Source: Pardosa pseudoannulata (taxonomy: Eukaryota > Arthropoda > Arachnida > Araneae > Lycosidae). From it: DNA of 64,000 nt. The stretch covers positions 56,835,807 through 56,899,806 of the forward strand of contig CM063498.1 in the NCBI GenBank assembly GCA_032207245.1, given 5' to 3'. The notes under the pieces were generated by a model. That model was not told the DNA's origin and did no database searches. It worked only from the letters and a program-made list of their open reading frames with translations. Of the stretch, positions 1 to 12,352 are shown piece after piece (within the stretch, counting starts at the first letter, position 1; every line of letters begins with the position of its first letter). The position numbers were made by a program, and so were the translations under genes.

Positions 1-900
1 TTTCCAGAATTATAAAGTACCTTATGAGGCAGGTAATAAAATGGGTTGATTTTAGCTGAGAATTATTTGATATACTCTCAATAGTTTGATTATGTTTACT
101 GACTGCATGTTAGTTGCCATTTATCTGGTCATATTAGGGACTGCAGAGGTTTTAATATTGACAATAATTATTTCGCGGTATACATGAAGAATGTTCAAAT
201 TTAGAGAATCGATTGCAAATTGTGGGGTTATGTGTAAAAAAAATCATACAAACGAACAAACTTTTTAATTTTTAAAGATTAAAAGAACTTTTATGAAAAG
301 AATTTGTTTTTAACACCGGTGATAAAATTTTCATTGCAACAAAAAATAATCGATGATCAAATTTAAAATTATCCCATATGTACCTAATCTAATTCTTAAT
401 CTAAATATAAATGAAAATTATTTACGTGATATCTAAGTTCAGGGATAAAACATATGAAAATAATGCGGACGATATTTAAATAGTTTAAAATAAGAGATGA
501 TTAAATGAGATAGTTTAAAGAATGACGTCATAATGCTAGAAAAAAAAGGTTATTTTCATTTACTTATAATGTGCTAAACTGATAAATTTAATCGCCTGCT
601 CTTAACCGGGGAAAATAGGGCTTGAAATAATGATATTGAACACTCGAAAAGGGGGGAAGGGGTGGAATTCGAACGTTTTGAAGAAGAGAGTATTGTTTGC
701 TGTGATATGAAGCATATTTATACCAATTTATTTTAGAATCGGATCGATAATTTAGGAATAGATAAACTTTACTCGCTTTGAATTTTGCTAACCCTAACTC
801 GTCAAGAATCCAATGAATGCCTCTATCCATTCCAGGTCCAACCGCTTCATAAATTCAAAGACAGACGGACAGATAACTTAGGCTATTATTATATAGGGGA
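1..900 (-). mobile_element. Non-autonomous Helitron, 3' end cut by window edge
   Basis: Read on the minus strand the element starts at 900 with TCCCCTATATAATAATAGCC, the 5'-TC start shared with the Helitrons at 15212-16275, 31025-32298 and 36035-37502. The plus-strand base after 900 is T, which fits insertion between A and T. Its other end, which should carry the CCCGTCATATGACGGG hairpin and CTAG, lies before base 1. No Rep/helicase coding sequence is visible, so it would need an autonomous partner. The short open frame at 588-830 lies inside it and has no gene-like properties. Confidence 0.8.
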
Positions 901-929
901 TAATAGGAAAAAATACTGAATTTTTTATT

Positions 930-1341
930 TTTTTTTATTTATTTTTTTTTTTTTTTTGCAAATTTTCATATCGAGTATATTTTATAATATACAGATAAAA
1001 AAGTTGGATATATTCATTTTCTTTCAAAATTATTCTTTTTGTTGGTTATACTTCTATTTAAAAAAATTAAAATTGAGCACCATGTATAGTTTTCAATGTT
1101 AATTTTACAATTAAATTGATTGTGTAATTACTTCATTACTCATTCTACACTTTAAATTTGTTCCTTATATCATTTTTAAATTATTTTGATATTTTAAAAC
1201 CCCATCGTATTATGATACTCATTAGGGGTATACATACATAAGAAACCTCTCGTTTTACTGAAGTATTCACACACACACACAAAAAAAAATATCTTTCCCC
1301 CTTGGTCCCTCTTCGAATATAATTTCTGGCTACGACACTGC
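930..1341 (-). mobile_element. hAT remnant, CARGGCC-end family
   Basis: The right end, read in reverse, is CAGTGTCGTAGCCAGAAATT. It resembles the start of the hAT at 52177-52803 (CAGGGCCGTAGCTAGAAATT). The interior around 960-1250 also matches the interior of that copy in reverse orientation. The distal end is missing next to the Helitron boundary at 900, so no TSD can be shown. The left limit is approximate. Confidence 0.65.
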
Positions 1342-1889
1342 CATATTGTATACAACTTCCAAAATTAAGTTAAGCAACTTTTATCATATCGGTAAAAGTG
1401 CAATAAATTCAGGAAATGCTATTCTTCTCTTATCAGTACTAAACCTCGTTTAGCTGAACCTGTACAGAAGTAAGTTATTCCCCCACCTCCCCCGTTTTCT
1501 TTCACTCCGACAGTCAAAAATAGACGCGCAAATGGTACCGATTCATAAATTCATCTCTGAAAAATTTCCGTGGTTCCCCGTTTCCCCTTGATGCTCTGAG
1601 CACGCACTTATCATGGCTCCTTCACCCCTGAATATAGGCCTACATTCCCTGTCAGTTGCCTTTATGGTCTGATTCATTATTGTCCTCTTACAATATCGAT
1701 TAAACGTGGGTATCACTGTTTGATTCATGGCTTGTATGAGGCAAGCAGCACTGGGAAAAAGAAATGCAGCATTGATTTCCGGGTATAATTCTGAAATTTT
1801 GAATACGTGGAGAACTGTCGAAGAATAATAAGATTTAATGGAACATTGCCTAAGATTAATAGGATTAAATATGCTAAAAAGAATTTCTA
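1342..1889. other. Intergenic, no recognised feature
   Basis: No repeat, RNA gene or convincing coding region is seen. A 158-codon frame (1543-2019, minus) crosses into the neighbouring repeat and has no domain I recognise. Confidence 0.5.
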
Positions 1890-2231
1890 AAATATCCACA
1901 AATATATTTATAAAACTAATTTTTTTTTTAAAATGTGAAAGTTGGTGGGTCGCTTGTACAGTATGTTGAATTTGTTGGAATTTGACATAATATCGACTTA
2001 AAAAAAAGTGGCTACCCAAATTTACTAATTTTGAGATACTTTCTTTTCTTTTTTACTAACCAGTTAATTAATTAATGGTCATAAGTTAACAGTCCATGGT
2101 GAAATTGTTTTCTAGATGGTATTATTGCCGTAATTACATCAAAAGAATATATTTTAGAAAGAAAATATATTATCTTGAGGCAATCGCGGAATTATGATTG
2201 GATTCGACATCAATATAATGGTGTAACGTAT
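1890..2231. repeat. Tandem hairpin repeat, copy 1
   Basis: About 340 bp that is repeated directly downstream at 2232-2670. Both copies contain the order AATATCCACA, AAATGTGAAAGT, GAATTTGTTGGAATTTGACA and an inverted repeat. In this copy the inverted repeat spans about 2129-2189 and is degraded. It may be a miniature transposon duplicated in tandem. Confidence 0.7.
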
Positions 2232-2670
2232 AAATATCCACAAAAATAGTTATAATACTAAATTTTAAAAAATGTGAAAGTCGGTGGGTTGCCTGTACAA
2301 TATGCTGAATTTGTTGGAATTTGACACAAGATCAACTTAAAAAAAAGTAGCTTTCCAAGTTTACGAATCTAGATTCTATTCTCTTTTACTAATCAGTTTA
2401 TTTATTTTCGTAAATCGGCAAATGATGGTGTAATTGCCGTAATTGCATCAAAATAATATATTTTTTGGTTTGGTTTTTGGAGTGCTACGGTCTACTTTTT
2501 GCAACACGAAGGCTAATGAGACCGGAACCAGAAGCTGATCCCGAACGGCTACAAACATCCATGCCATAGTGGGATTCGAACCCACATAATATATTTTAGA
2601 AATAAAATGTATTATTTTGATGCAATTACGGAATTATTATTGAATTGCATTTCAATATTATGGTGTTACG
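2232..2670. repeat. Tandem hairpin repeat, copy 2, split by a SINE
   Basis: This is the second copy of the repeat at 1890-2231. Its inverted repeat is better kept: the left arm starts with CCGTAATTGCATCAAAATAA at 2437 and the right arm ends with TTATTTTGATGCAATTACGG at 2631. A SINE at 2465-2585 sits in the hairpin loop. Copy 1 gives the empty-site sequence for that insertion. Confidence 0.75.
2465..2585 (-). mobile_element. tRNA-derived SINE, 5'-truncated
   Basis: The SINE is read right to left and stops at the B box, so it lacks the A-box end. It is flanked by a 12-bp direct repeat ATAATATATTTT (2453-2464 and 2586-2597). 5' truncation with a TSD points to target-primed reverse transcription by a LINE partner. 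Confidence 0.85.
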
Positions 2671-2893
2671 TCAGAAATCTGAGATGACCTTAATGTTCAG
2701 CAGATGGTTGAGTAAATTTATAATTAGCCTCTGCTATCAATTATATTCACCCAAAATTAACTTAATTAATGAAGTTTAATTTGTAATACATATGGACAAA
2801 TATTTACAAGCAGCGAGCATATTCTTGCACTACCTCACCTTGCAAATAAATATTTAGGCCACCCAGAAGTGAAAATCGTCCCTTAAAGGTGGG

Positions 2894-3051
2894 TTTGGTT
2901 TGGTTTGGAACGCTACGGTCTACTGTTTTGCACACGAGGGCTAATGAGACCGGGACCTATGGCTTAAAGCCGATTCCGAACGGCTACGAATATCCATGCC
3001 ATAGTGGGATTCGAACCCACGAACTCCGGTACCTATCGGCCAGCGTTCGGC
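2894..3051 (-). mobile_element. tRNA-derived SINE
   Basis: Minus-strand copy with B box GTGGGTTCGAATCCCAC and the body shared by all copies here (CCGTTCGGAATCGG, GGTCCCGGTCTCATTAGC). The tail is AACCAAACCAAACCC. It is flanked by a perfect 14-bp TSD CCCTTAAAGGTGGG at 2880-2893 and 3052-3065. Confidence 0.9.
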
Positions 3052-3158
3052 CCCTTAAAGGTGGGAATCTTTCATAATGGATTCTTCTCACTCAATGTAA
3101 GCCCGTGGGAAAAGTAAAATTCCCACTAGCCAGCATGCATTTAAAGAATTCTAAGAAA

Positions 3159-3162
<4 letters not shown>

Positions 3163-3241
<79 letters not shown>
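3163..3241. repeat. (TA)n microsatellite
   Basis: About 80 bp of TA dinucleotide with one ACAAA interruption. Open frames across it code only for Ile-Tyr runs and are not genes. Confidence 0.95.
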
Positions 3242-3243
<2 letters not shown>

Positions 3244-4150
3244 ACGTGATAGGATTGCAAGTTCTCTAAAACTTGACTTTCTTAAAAGCAGATAAATATA
3301 TTTAATTTTAAATTTGTAAGAAATTCTGTTATACGTATTCTGAAACGAAATTAAAAACATTTAGCAGACATAAATTTAAAAAAAGAAAAAGTTAGCATCC
3401 GAAAGAATTTGCTATTCTATCTCGTGGAATATTTCCTTTAAAGAATTTTTAAAATGCGAGCCAGTCAGAGTGAATTTTATTTTCCCCATAGGTTAACAGA
3501 GCTAGGGAAATACAATATCGCAGGTATAGACCCACCGTAAAACATGTTTCTTTTCAAGGGTGATAAAACAAAACTACGTAGAGTACAATACCTCGACCAC
3601 CATCCCCTAAAAAAAGGGGGTCAAACCAAATTTTCAGGGGTGGGTGGTTCGGCAGGGGAAAATGACGTCACCGAAAGCAGGAAATCCGTTTTCTCCTTTC
3701 GAAAATTCTATGAACGAAAATATATTGCTTTCTTATTATATACAGGAGCAAGGGGGGTTAATAGCCCCCTCAGAATCTTTTAAGTAGGGGAAATTTGTCT
3801 GTTTTGCCCCTAAAATTTTGAGGTTTTATTCACATTTTAAATTTCTGATTCGTGTTTGGCAGCCTCAGTTGAAAAGGAAAAATTCCCCTGATTCTTAGTA
3901 CTGTAGTAACTAATAGAATTTCTTGTTGCTACCAACACACAAAACAGCATAACTATTCAAATTCTTTAAATATTAAAATATAAAAATATATTAAATATTT
4001 GGGCTTTAGGTGATTTTGAATAAAAGCACTGAAGAGTGAAAAGGGATACACAGCAGTTCAAGTGTAGGTGTATCTAAATAATAGTTTAATTATATGTAGA
4101 CTATATTCAATTTATGTATATATGTTGGACTAAATAAATATATATTTCGA
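3242..4150. other. Intergenic, no gene seen
   Basis: It contains a CRE-like TGACGTCA at 3663 and a short C-run/G-run inverted repeat near 3604-3620. Nothing supports a coding region. Confidence 0.45.
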
Positions 4151-5100
4151 TTTTTTTGTTATTAAAAAATTATATAATATTATACTTAAAATATATATAT
4201 TGCAATATCTATTTCTATATATCTGGACATATGATAATGAGAAATTAAACAAAATTATATAATAATATCTATTTTTTATATATATTTATATATTATATAT
4301 ATGTTATACTATATAATTTATATATTATATTAGTATATATATATATAATATGTATATATTAATATATATATATAATATATATGATATAGTATATATATTA
4401 TAATATATATATATATAGTATTATATAATATTTATATATTATATATATACATTATATATATACATATAAATATAATATAATATATTATATTATATATATA
4501 TATATTATACATATACATACATGTATATAAATATGTATATATATTATTATATATATATATATAATGTATATATATATATATATTATATATATATTTATTT
4601 CAAATATATATATATATTTTATATATATTAATATTATAAATTATATATGTATATGTATATATAAATATAAAATAAATATTATATATATATATTTATAATA
4701 TTATATAATATATTATATATATATACATATATGTATATATTTGTATATATATATACATATATATATGTATATTATAATATATATATATAATATATATATA
4801 TTTATAATAATTATATATTAAATATTATATATATTATATGTATATTTATATATATATATGTATTATATACATTATATATATTTATATATTACATATATAT
4901 AATACAAAGATATATAATATATAATATATATTATAATGTGTATATATATATGTATATATATATTTATAATAATATACATATATATATGTATAATATATAT
5001 AATATATATATAATATATATATTATATATTATTATATAATAATATACTATAATCTATCATTCTATTATCTAATATAACTATAATAGTTCTAGTCATATAA
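4150..5100. repeat. TA-rich low-complexity tract
   Basis: About 950 bp made almost wholly of TA, TAT, ATAA and TGTATA variants. It looks like a diverged (TA)n expansion. It lies just before the visible Helitron homology that starts near 5222. Confidence 0.9.
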
Positions 5101-5221
5101 ATCTATTTATAACCTAATTAAATGTCTATCCACTGGTTAAACGGTGAAAAGGCGGAATGTGCTTCTTATAAAGGAAGAAAAATACATGCCCGCGAAAATC
5201 GCGGGATGAGCAGTCAGAGGG

Positions 5222-5959
5222 TTAATGCCCATTATTTCAAGCCCTATTTTCCCCGGTTAAGAGCAGGCTATGATTAAATTCATCAATTTATCACATTTTA
5301 AGTAGATGAAAATAACATTTTTTTCTAGCATTGTGATGTCATTCCTTTAATCATCTCATTTAATCATTTCTTCGTCTACATTATCATCTGCATTATTTTC
5401 ATATGTTTTATCACTGAACTTAGATATTACGTAAATAATTTTCTTTTATATTTGGGTTAAATAATAGATTAGGTAGACATGGGATAATTTTAAATTTAAT
5501 CATCGATTTTTTTTTTCAATGAAACTTATCATCGCTATTAACAACAAATTCTTTTCATAAAAGTCTAAGAGTCTATTTCACGGACTAATAAATATCTAGT
5601 TTTTAAGTTATATATTTTTGAAAATTAAGAAATTTGTTCGTTTGTGTGTTTGTTTTTTTATACATAACCACACGGTTTGCTATCGCTTCGCTAAATTTTG
5701 GACATCATTCATATATACCTCCAAATAATCGCTGTTAATATTAAAACCTCTGCTGTCCATCCTGTCACGTAATATGACCAGATAAATTAAGGTTGGCAAC
5801 TAACATGCGGTCAATAAAGATAAACAAATTATCGAGAGTGTACCAGATAATTCTCAGCCAAAAAACAAACCATTTTTTTAACCTGCCTCATAGGGTACTT
5901 TACAATTCTGGATAATTAAAAATTTTACTAATCCCGTCATATAACGGACTATATGCTAG
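5222..5959 (+). mobile_element. Non-autonomous Helitron, 5' part missing
   Basis: The 3' end is diagnostic: a near-palindrome CCCGTCATATAACGG, then ACTATATG, then CTAG at 5956-5959 followed by T. The body matches the Helitrons at 1-900 and 36845-37502. Homology begins at about 5222, and the 5'-TC end is not found. The TA-rich tract may have replaced or invaded the 5' part. Confidence 0.75.
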
Positions 5960-6240
5960 TAATATAATATTTCCTACTCGACGCCATGTATGTGGGTCAG
6001 AAAAACCCACCCCGCAGTTTTAGGTATTACAGTTATTATCCCCCATTTAGGTATACAGTTAGTTATTAGGTAGTGCAGAACTAATAAGCGTCTAAATAAG
6101 GATTTTTGTACCGTGGAACTCCTATTTATCGTTTCTCAGGAGAATTGAAATGAAAATGATATATGTAGAAAAAACGATGATGTGGGAGATAGACGTGAAA
6201 TGTGTTTTTATGAATAAATTAAATATTTTAAACATTAATT

Positions 6241-6395
6241 GGTTTGGTTCGCTACGGTCTACTTTTTGCAACACGAGGGATAATGAGACCGGGACCTACT
6301 ACTTAAAGCCGATTCCGAACGGCTACGAATATCCATGCCATAGTGGGATTCGAACTCTGGTTCCGAAGGCCAGCACCCTAATCATTTGGCCATCA
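6241..6395 (-). mobile_element. tRNA-derived SINE
   Basis: Minus-strand SINE with a tRNA-like end, body and GGTTTGG tail. It is flanked by the 12-bp TSD TAAACATTAATT at 6229-6240 and 6396-6407. Part of the B-box/D-arm side is deleted relative to the copy at 34709-34883. Confidence 0.88.
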
Positions 6396-6407
6396 TAAAC
6401 ATTAATT

Positions 6408-8336
6408 GCAAACACTTAACATTTTTTTTAACTATAAACTTATGTTTAGTATGATACTTAATATATAAAAAGATATTTTGTGTAATTGTCATCTGCTATG
6501 TGCCAGTAGAACTATGCACTGAAAAAAATGTCTGTTCTATTGTTTATATCTATGCAAGTACGCTGTTCCTCCTGACACTGTGTACGTACAAGAACAAACT
6601 TAATTTTGACAGAGATTCGTAAGCTTAAAAAAAAAACCTAAGTGTTGATTAAGGATCTAACTGGTCTGATTGTTATTTTGTCCTAGTTTACCATTGAAGC
6701 AGTGACCATTCCCATCCAAATCGCCACTAGCATTTAAAAATCCCTCTGGTGGTCTCAGAAAGATTAAAAAAAATATTTTTTTTTCTCTATGTTTTGCACT
6801 ATGTAATATTATATTCCCATCTAATTTTTTCACCTTTTCTGGGCCTTTTATTAATTTATATCATTTTTTAAAACCTGCATTTTTACATTACGGTTTTTGT
6901 CAAAGTTAAAAGAAGGACACTGAGTTTATAAATTTATATATATCACAAACTGAGGATATGGCCTTTGACCTAGGTACCCCGATTTAACATCATACTCCAT
7001 ATAGATCCCTGATGAAGCAAAAAATTTTCTGCCGTAGACACGACCTTAAAATATTCTTATGAACATGAAAAGCTCCTTTTCTCAGTTCACCTGAATTCAA
7101 GAAAAACGATACTTTCGGGAAAACAAAGCGACGGCTCTGAACTTATCCGACGATAACTCCGAGAAAAATATAATTTGGTAAAATAGCACTGGGTCTATAG
7201 TAATAAATTTGGGAAAAAAAATCTTTTCTAACGATCAATATGGCAAACCGAATCATACAGGAACGATAGATCGAAGTTCTGAATTATCTGGTATTTTCAT
7301 TATAATAGTAAAATCAAAACATTTTTGTTCTATTCTTATTGTAATATTTTTAGAAAATCAGAAACGAAATTGGATTTGGGTTAAATAGATCCAAATTGAG
7401 GTTCTATTTTAAATATGGAACAATTGTGTATTATGGTAGCTCCTGGGAAGCCGCCGGTATTACTTCTCATGGAATGAAAGGGAGGGGAAGAACGAAAAAT
7501 ATACTCAAGCCTTTTCCCGAAATCTAATCTATGTCCACTTCTTTGGAACTAACCTAGGCGTGACGCCTAGGTAAAGTAGTAATTTTCAATCTGAAGTGAC
7601 TTCTAAGAAAAGGAAAATTACCACTTTCCTAACTTCTAGTTTAAACACTGCGACAATTGGAGTATTAGGATCCGCAGTTATATTACGTGCAAGAAGCACC
7701 TTGCATCTCACAATCGCATGAATTAATGCTATGGTAGATAGATTATTATAATATTCCATCGTCACTAGGCAATAGACTGCGTAATGATTGGTTGGCGCTA
7801 CCTCGAGAATGCTTTTACCAAAGCTCCATTATTATATTTAGGGATTTATTTAAAGAATTGTGAGGCAATCTAAGAGACCTTCTTTGGTATATTTGAGATC
7901 TTTAAATGTATAATTTTCCTACTAAAGTAGTGATTTAGCCAGAATGCGACTTACAGCGAAAATGCTTGCTATTAAACAATTTTTTTTTCTTTCGTTTAAG
8001 ATGCAGTTACCTTTCGTTTCTATTAACGAGTTTCAGTATTAGATGTTTTTAATTTTAACGAGTTAAATTTATAAGAGACGATGTGAGTGTAAATATTTAC
8101 AATGCAATCAAAAACCATAATTGTAATTAGCGAATTAAAAAATGCTAGAATTAAAATTTATTTATGATACTGAATTGCGTAAAATTCATTAGAAGATTTG
8201 TTAAAGATAAGATGTTATAGGTTATCAATATTTCATCTTATAGGAGGAATGTGGAAAAGAAAAGTAACTATGGAAACATCTTACTCAGATTAAGTGAATT
8301 TTCAACTCTCTATATAACATTTTTTATATGCTCTTG
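6408..8336. other. Intergenic, no feature recognised
   Basis: AT-rich unique-looking sequence. A small hairpin (CCTAGGCG, loop TGA, CGCCTAGG) lies at about 7554-7572. I see no open frame with gene-like composition. Confidence 0.45.
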
Positions 8337-8493
8337 ATCAGGAGTGCTACAGTCTGCTATTTTTGCTATACGAAGGCTAATGATAATGTGACCTACGGCT
8401 TAAAGTCTATACTGAACGGTTACAAAGATCTATGCCAACAGAGGGATTCGAACCCACGCACCGAAGAGCGGGCGACCTACCCATTCGGCCATT
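8337..8493 (-). mobile_element. tRNA-derived SINE, diverged
   Basis: The order of SINE blocks is intact (GTGCTACAGTCTGC, CTAATGATAATGTGACC, GGGATTCGAACCCACG, CCATTCGGCC), but many bases differ from other copies. This suggests an older insertion. It ends in a short GTAT run, and no clear TSD is visible. Confidence 0.8.
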
Positions 8494-11400
8494 TGTATGT
8501 ATGTATGTATATGTTCAACATGCATTCCAAAATGCCCTGAGCTATCTTGAATTTTGCACTGTGATGGTTGGAGAGGTTTTAGACATGTCACATAGTTCAA
8601 AGGTCGAAGCCGTGTGGAGATACAGCGCTTTTTTATATCTTAATTGCGTTTGGCGACTGCATTTTTGCACTATTTAAGAAATTTTCCTTTCAAATTCTGT
8701 ACTTAAAAACAATAAAATATTTTAAGTAACTTAATTCATTTCATAGCGTTTAAAATGTATTTTCGGATTATACAATATTTTCCCTTTTTGATCATATGTA
8801 CTTGACTTAAATTTATCAATTTTAATTTAGTATATTTCTTTCATTTCTATTTCATTTTCGTCCATATTTTTATTTAATTTTTAGGCTGAAATGATATTCC
8901 ATCTCTAAAATCGTTATCATTTGAAAAAGTATTTAACATTTATATAACGTTAGTAATATTTTTATTTGTCGATGCATTTATTCCTTGTAGACAAAATCTT
9001 ACGTGCTTGTCTATTAGTCAGTGCAACGATAAATCGCCAATTGTTTTATTTCTTTAGATTACAGTTCATGATGAAAATTAAATTTAAAGAATGTGATAAA
9101 ATAATAAGTCATAAAAATGAAATATAAAAATAATAATATGGATAGAATGCGTTATAATAATGAGATATTAAATCAAAAAAGAAATTTCCCAATTGTGATC
9201 CTCGCAACATTACATTGAACAGTTTGATACAAATGTTTCTCTTTGTATCTAGTTAATTGTGGCTTGTTTTAATCTTCCAGTATCATTATAGTTTAAAAAA
9301 ATTGTGTAATTATTAACCATTTCGTGACGCTAGTTAAAATTCCCAATGCCGCATGATACTTAGTTTTAAAAGTGACTCCTCATGACTAGTCATGCTAGTT
9401 TTTATTGAGGAAAATGATGACACACATGAGCCGATTACTTTTAGATACATAAATAATCTTCAATGCTAAAAATGGTAGGCATTGTTTCGTCTTCTCATAT
9501 TCTCAATTAAGAGATTCAACTTGAATTTTCTCTAGAAGTTAAAGGCATGCATAACACACGCACACACACAAAAAAAAAAGTTAAAAATTAAATATTTGAA
9601 GTAAGGCCAAAATATACAAAGAGACTATAGCAAAAATATAGTTTATATTATAGTTTTAAAAATATAAACACCTGTTATGCGGTAGTATAATGTATATATT
9701 TAATTGTTTTTTATCGAAAAAATATTCAAGATAGAAACTCCAACTTTTAAAAATTATAAAAAAAAAATTAACAACTTTCTGTATTATTAGCTCTTACATG
9801 AAAGCTCGTTTCATTGACACTAAAAGTAACATAGTATCAGACGTTTTGAAAAAAAAAAATATTAACACTTCAATTAATTAAATGATTCACCCCAATCGTG
9901 AACTTTAAGTAGAATTATACTTTATATTTAAAATGTGTGTATTGACTGGATTATAAATATTTTTGTTATATCTCTATATTCAAATTTAATACATATTCAT
10001 CAATATTTTATCAGTTCACTGAAATCGACCTATATTTCTCGTGGTGATCTCATCTGCGCCCTCAAGTGTTATTCAAAATATAAATAATTTTCGTCTAACA
10101 GAAAAAAATATTAATTTAAAGTGATTGAAATGTATAGAAAGAAATTATCCGTTTTGTCAAATAACCTAACTATAAACTAACTAAAAAGAACAAAAACAAT
10201 TATTTTATTAACAAAGAATTGATCTGCTTATTTCAACAAACACAACATTCGTAAACTAGTAATAATTAACTGATAAATCGTCCGAAATTTTATTGGTTGT
10301 CACGTAATGAGTAATAAATAAAACCTGTTGATAAATTTCGTGTCTGAGGAATTTAAATCGCAGTATCTATTGTCTCCCTTTTTAATTACTTTCTCACTTA
10401 TTTCTTTTATTCTCCTGCTCTCTTCCTTTCTTTCAAAATATTCTTGAAGTTATAATAAATGAGTTTTCTTCCTTAGATTTAAAAATTATTGTCATATATG
10501 CATCGGTTTTCTTGAATTTTAAGAATGCTCTGAAATTATCATACGTACGTTAACGGAATACCCAGTTTGTCTTGCCTCCAGAATAATATCAACATCAAAA
10601 ATAGTTATCAAAACTGTAATCATAAACGAATACAACTAATCGGGCTAACAAATAATTAAAACTGTAATATCTAATATAATGTTTCTTTAAAAAAATTAAA
10701 TTAACCACAAAACCTCTTTTCCTTTAATCCTAAATTTCATTTTCTATTTAGTTTTTATTTATTTATTTATTGGGGTGAGATGCAACGATTGCTAAACTTT
10801 TCAAAATTAGTAATTGCGTTATTGTAAAGTTATTGTACGAAAATAGGTATTAAAAGCTAATGGAAAATATTGTTGAAATAATGATAAAACATTTGTTTAA
10901 ACTTAAAAATTAATTTTTGTTTCGTTCTTTAATCTAACTCGCCTAAATTTTTTTCATCAATTTGAGAAATTTCATGTTTGACATCTAATTTACAAGCACT
11001 TGTAGGGAATCTGTTTACATTCTATCGGTCCTCATGCCCATTCCAAAAAACTACGCCAGTAAAATTCGACTATAACTGCATCTGTATAGGTGTAAAGCTG
11101 TGGTAGATGCACACAAAAGAATATTTATTCCCCTGTCATTCTTTTCCTTTGGTTCACATGCAAAGCTTACTATCTTAACAAATGAAATATATCTTAGTTT
11201 GTGTAAAGAAGTCATACAAACTGCCTCGTAACTCGAACTCTAACTAATCTATAGTAATATCAATCAGAAAACATTTCTTTTTCATTTAAATACTGACTGA
11301 AATGAATTAAACATTTTATGCTTTATCGCCAAAAATGGCAGCGAAAGGCGATTGAAGCAGCAAATATAATCGCCAAATTTGGCGAATGACCATTCGAGAT

Positions 11401-12149
11401 CCTTCCGGAATTTTCCGCTATAGGCGTCGTTAATAAAACAAAAGCAGAGAAAAAAGGAAGACCATTGAACAGAATTTCAATTCTCGTCTTTCCTCAACAC
11501 ATGCAATCTTCATTTTGTTCTTTTATCACTATCTTATTAGCCACTTTGTTTTAAGCGAATGCTCTTGGGGAGAAAACGTAATAGATATAAAAGAAAATAT
11601 TAAAAGAAAATAAAACCGGAGAGAGAATACACATTTCGACGGACGTATAGTTCTATATCGAGGAAGGAGATACAGCGATTCAGGGCGGAACCATTCGATT
11701 TACGAAGAGGGGAGAGAGGAGGATTTTAAACTTCCTTTTACATCTATGTGAGAGAATTAAAATACTCTAGAATTTATGTCTGAAAATAACATTTATTATA
11801 GTAATAAATATTGATCCATACAATACAATAATATCTAATTTGGCAAGAAAAATGTACTAGAGCTAATTCTTAATTCTCAGTAGCATTTTAAATTTTAAAA
11901 AATGTAGCTGCATCATTGAAATGGCATTATGAATTCTTATCAGAAAAACCCATTAAATCGGAAAAAAATATTTTCTTTATTCCACGTTTAATTTTCTATA
12001 AAAAAGTAATTTGAATGTATATGTGAAATTTGTATATTAAAAATACATACCAACCAAAAATCGTGTTGCAAATTGTTGTAATAGCATAGTTACCTTAATC
12101 CCAAATTTATACATCGCCAAATATGAAAAAGAATACATGGACTCTTAAC

Positions 12150-12150
<1 letters not shown>
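8494..12150. other. Intergenic, no feature recognised
   Basis: Over 3.6 kb of AT-rich sequence with short simple tracts: (CA)n at 9556-9570 and (TTTA)n near 10750-10772. I see no coding region, RNA gene or clear transposon end. Confidence 0.45.

Positions 12151-12185
<35 letters not shown>
12151..12185. repeat. (TA)n microsatellite
   Basis: Uninterrupted TA tract of about 35 bp. Confidence 0.95.
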
Positions 12186-12187
<2 letters not shown>

Positions 12188-12288
12188 AGCATTAATAGGC
12201 GATAATAATCATGTGGTTACGTAAAAGATTTTGTTTAATAATTATAATGCATTCTGGTTTGACAATAGTACAAATAGATGAAATAAAT

Positions 12289-12289
<1 letters not shown>

Positions 12290-12347
<58 letters not shown>
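12290..12347. repeat. (TA)n microsatellite
   Basis: Uninterrupted TA tract of about 58 bp. It gives rise to a spurious minus-strand Ile-Tyr frame. Confidence 0.95.

Positions 12348-12352
<5 letters not shown>

Noticed and set aside
1543..2019. 158-codon minus-strand open frame
   Set aside because: It starts in the tandem hairpin repeat, has no recognisable domain, and its composition is not gene-like.
2894..3051. tRNA gene suggested by a canonical B box
   Set aside because: The B box belongs to a dispersed SINE with TSD and tail; the same holds for the other B-box hits.
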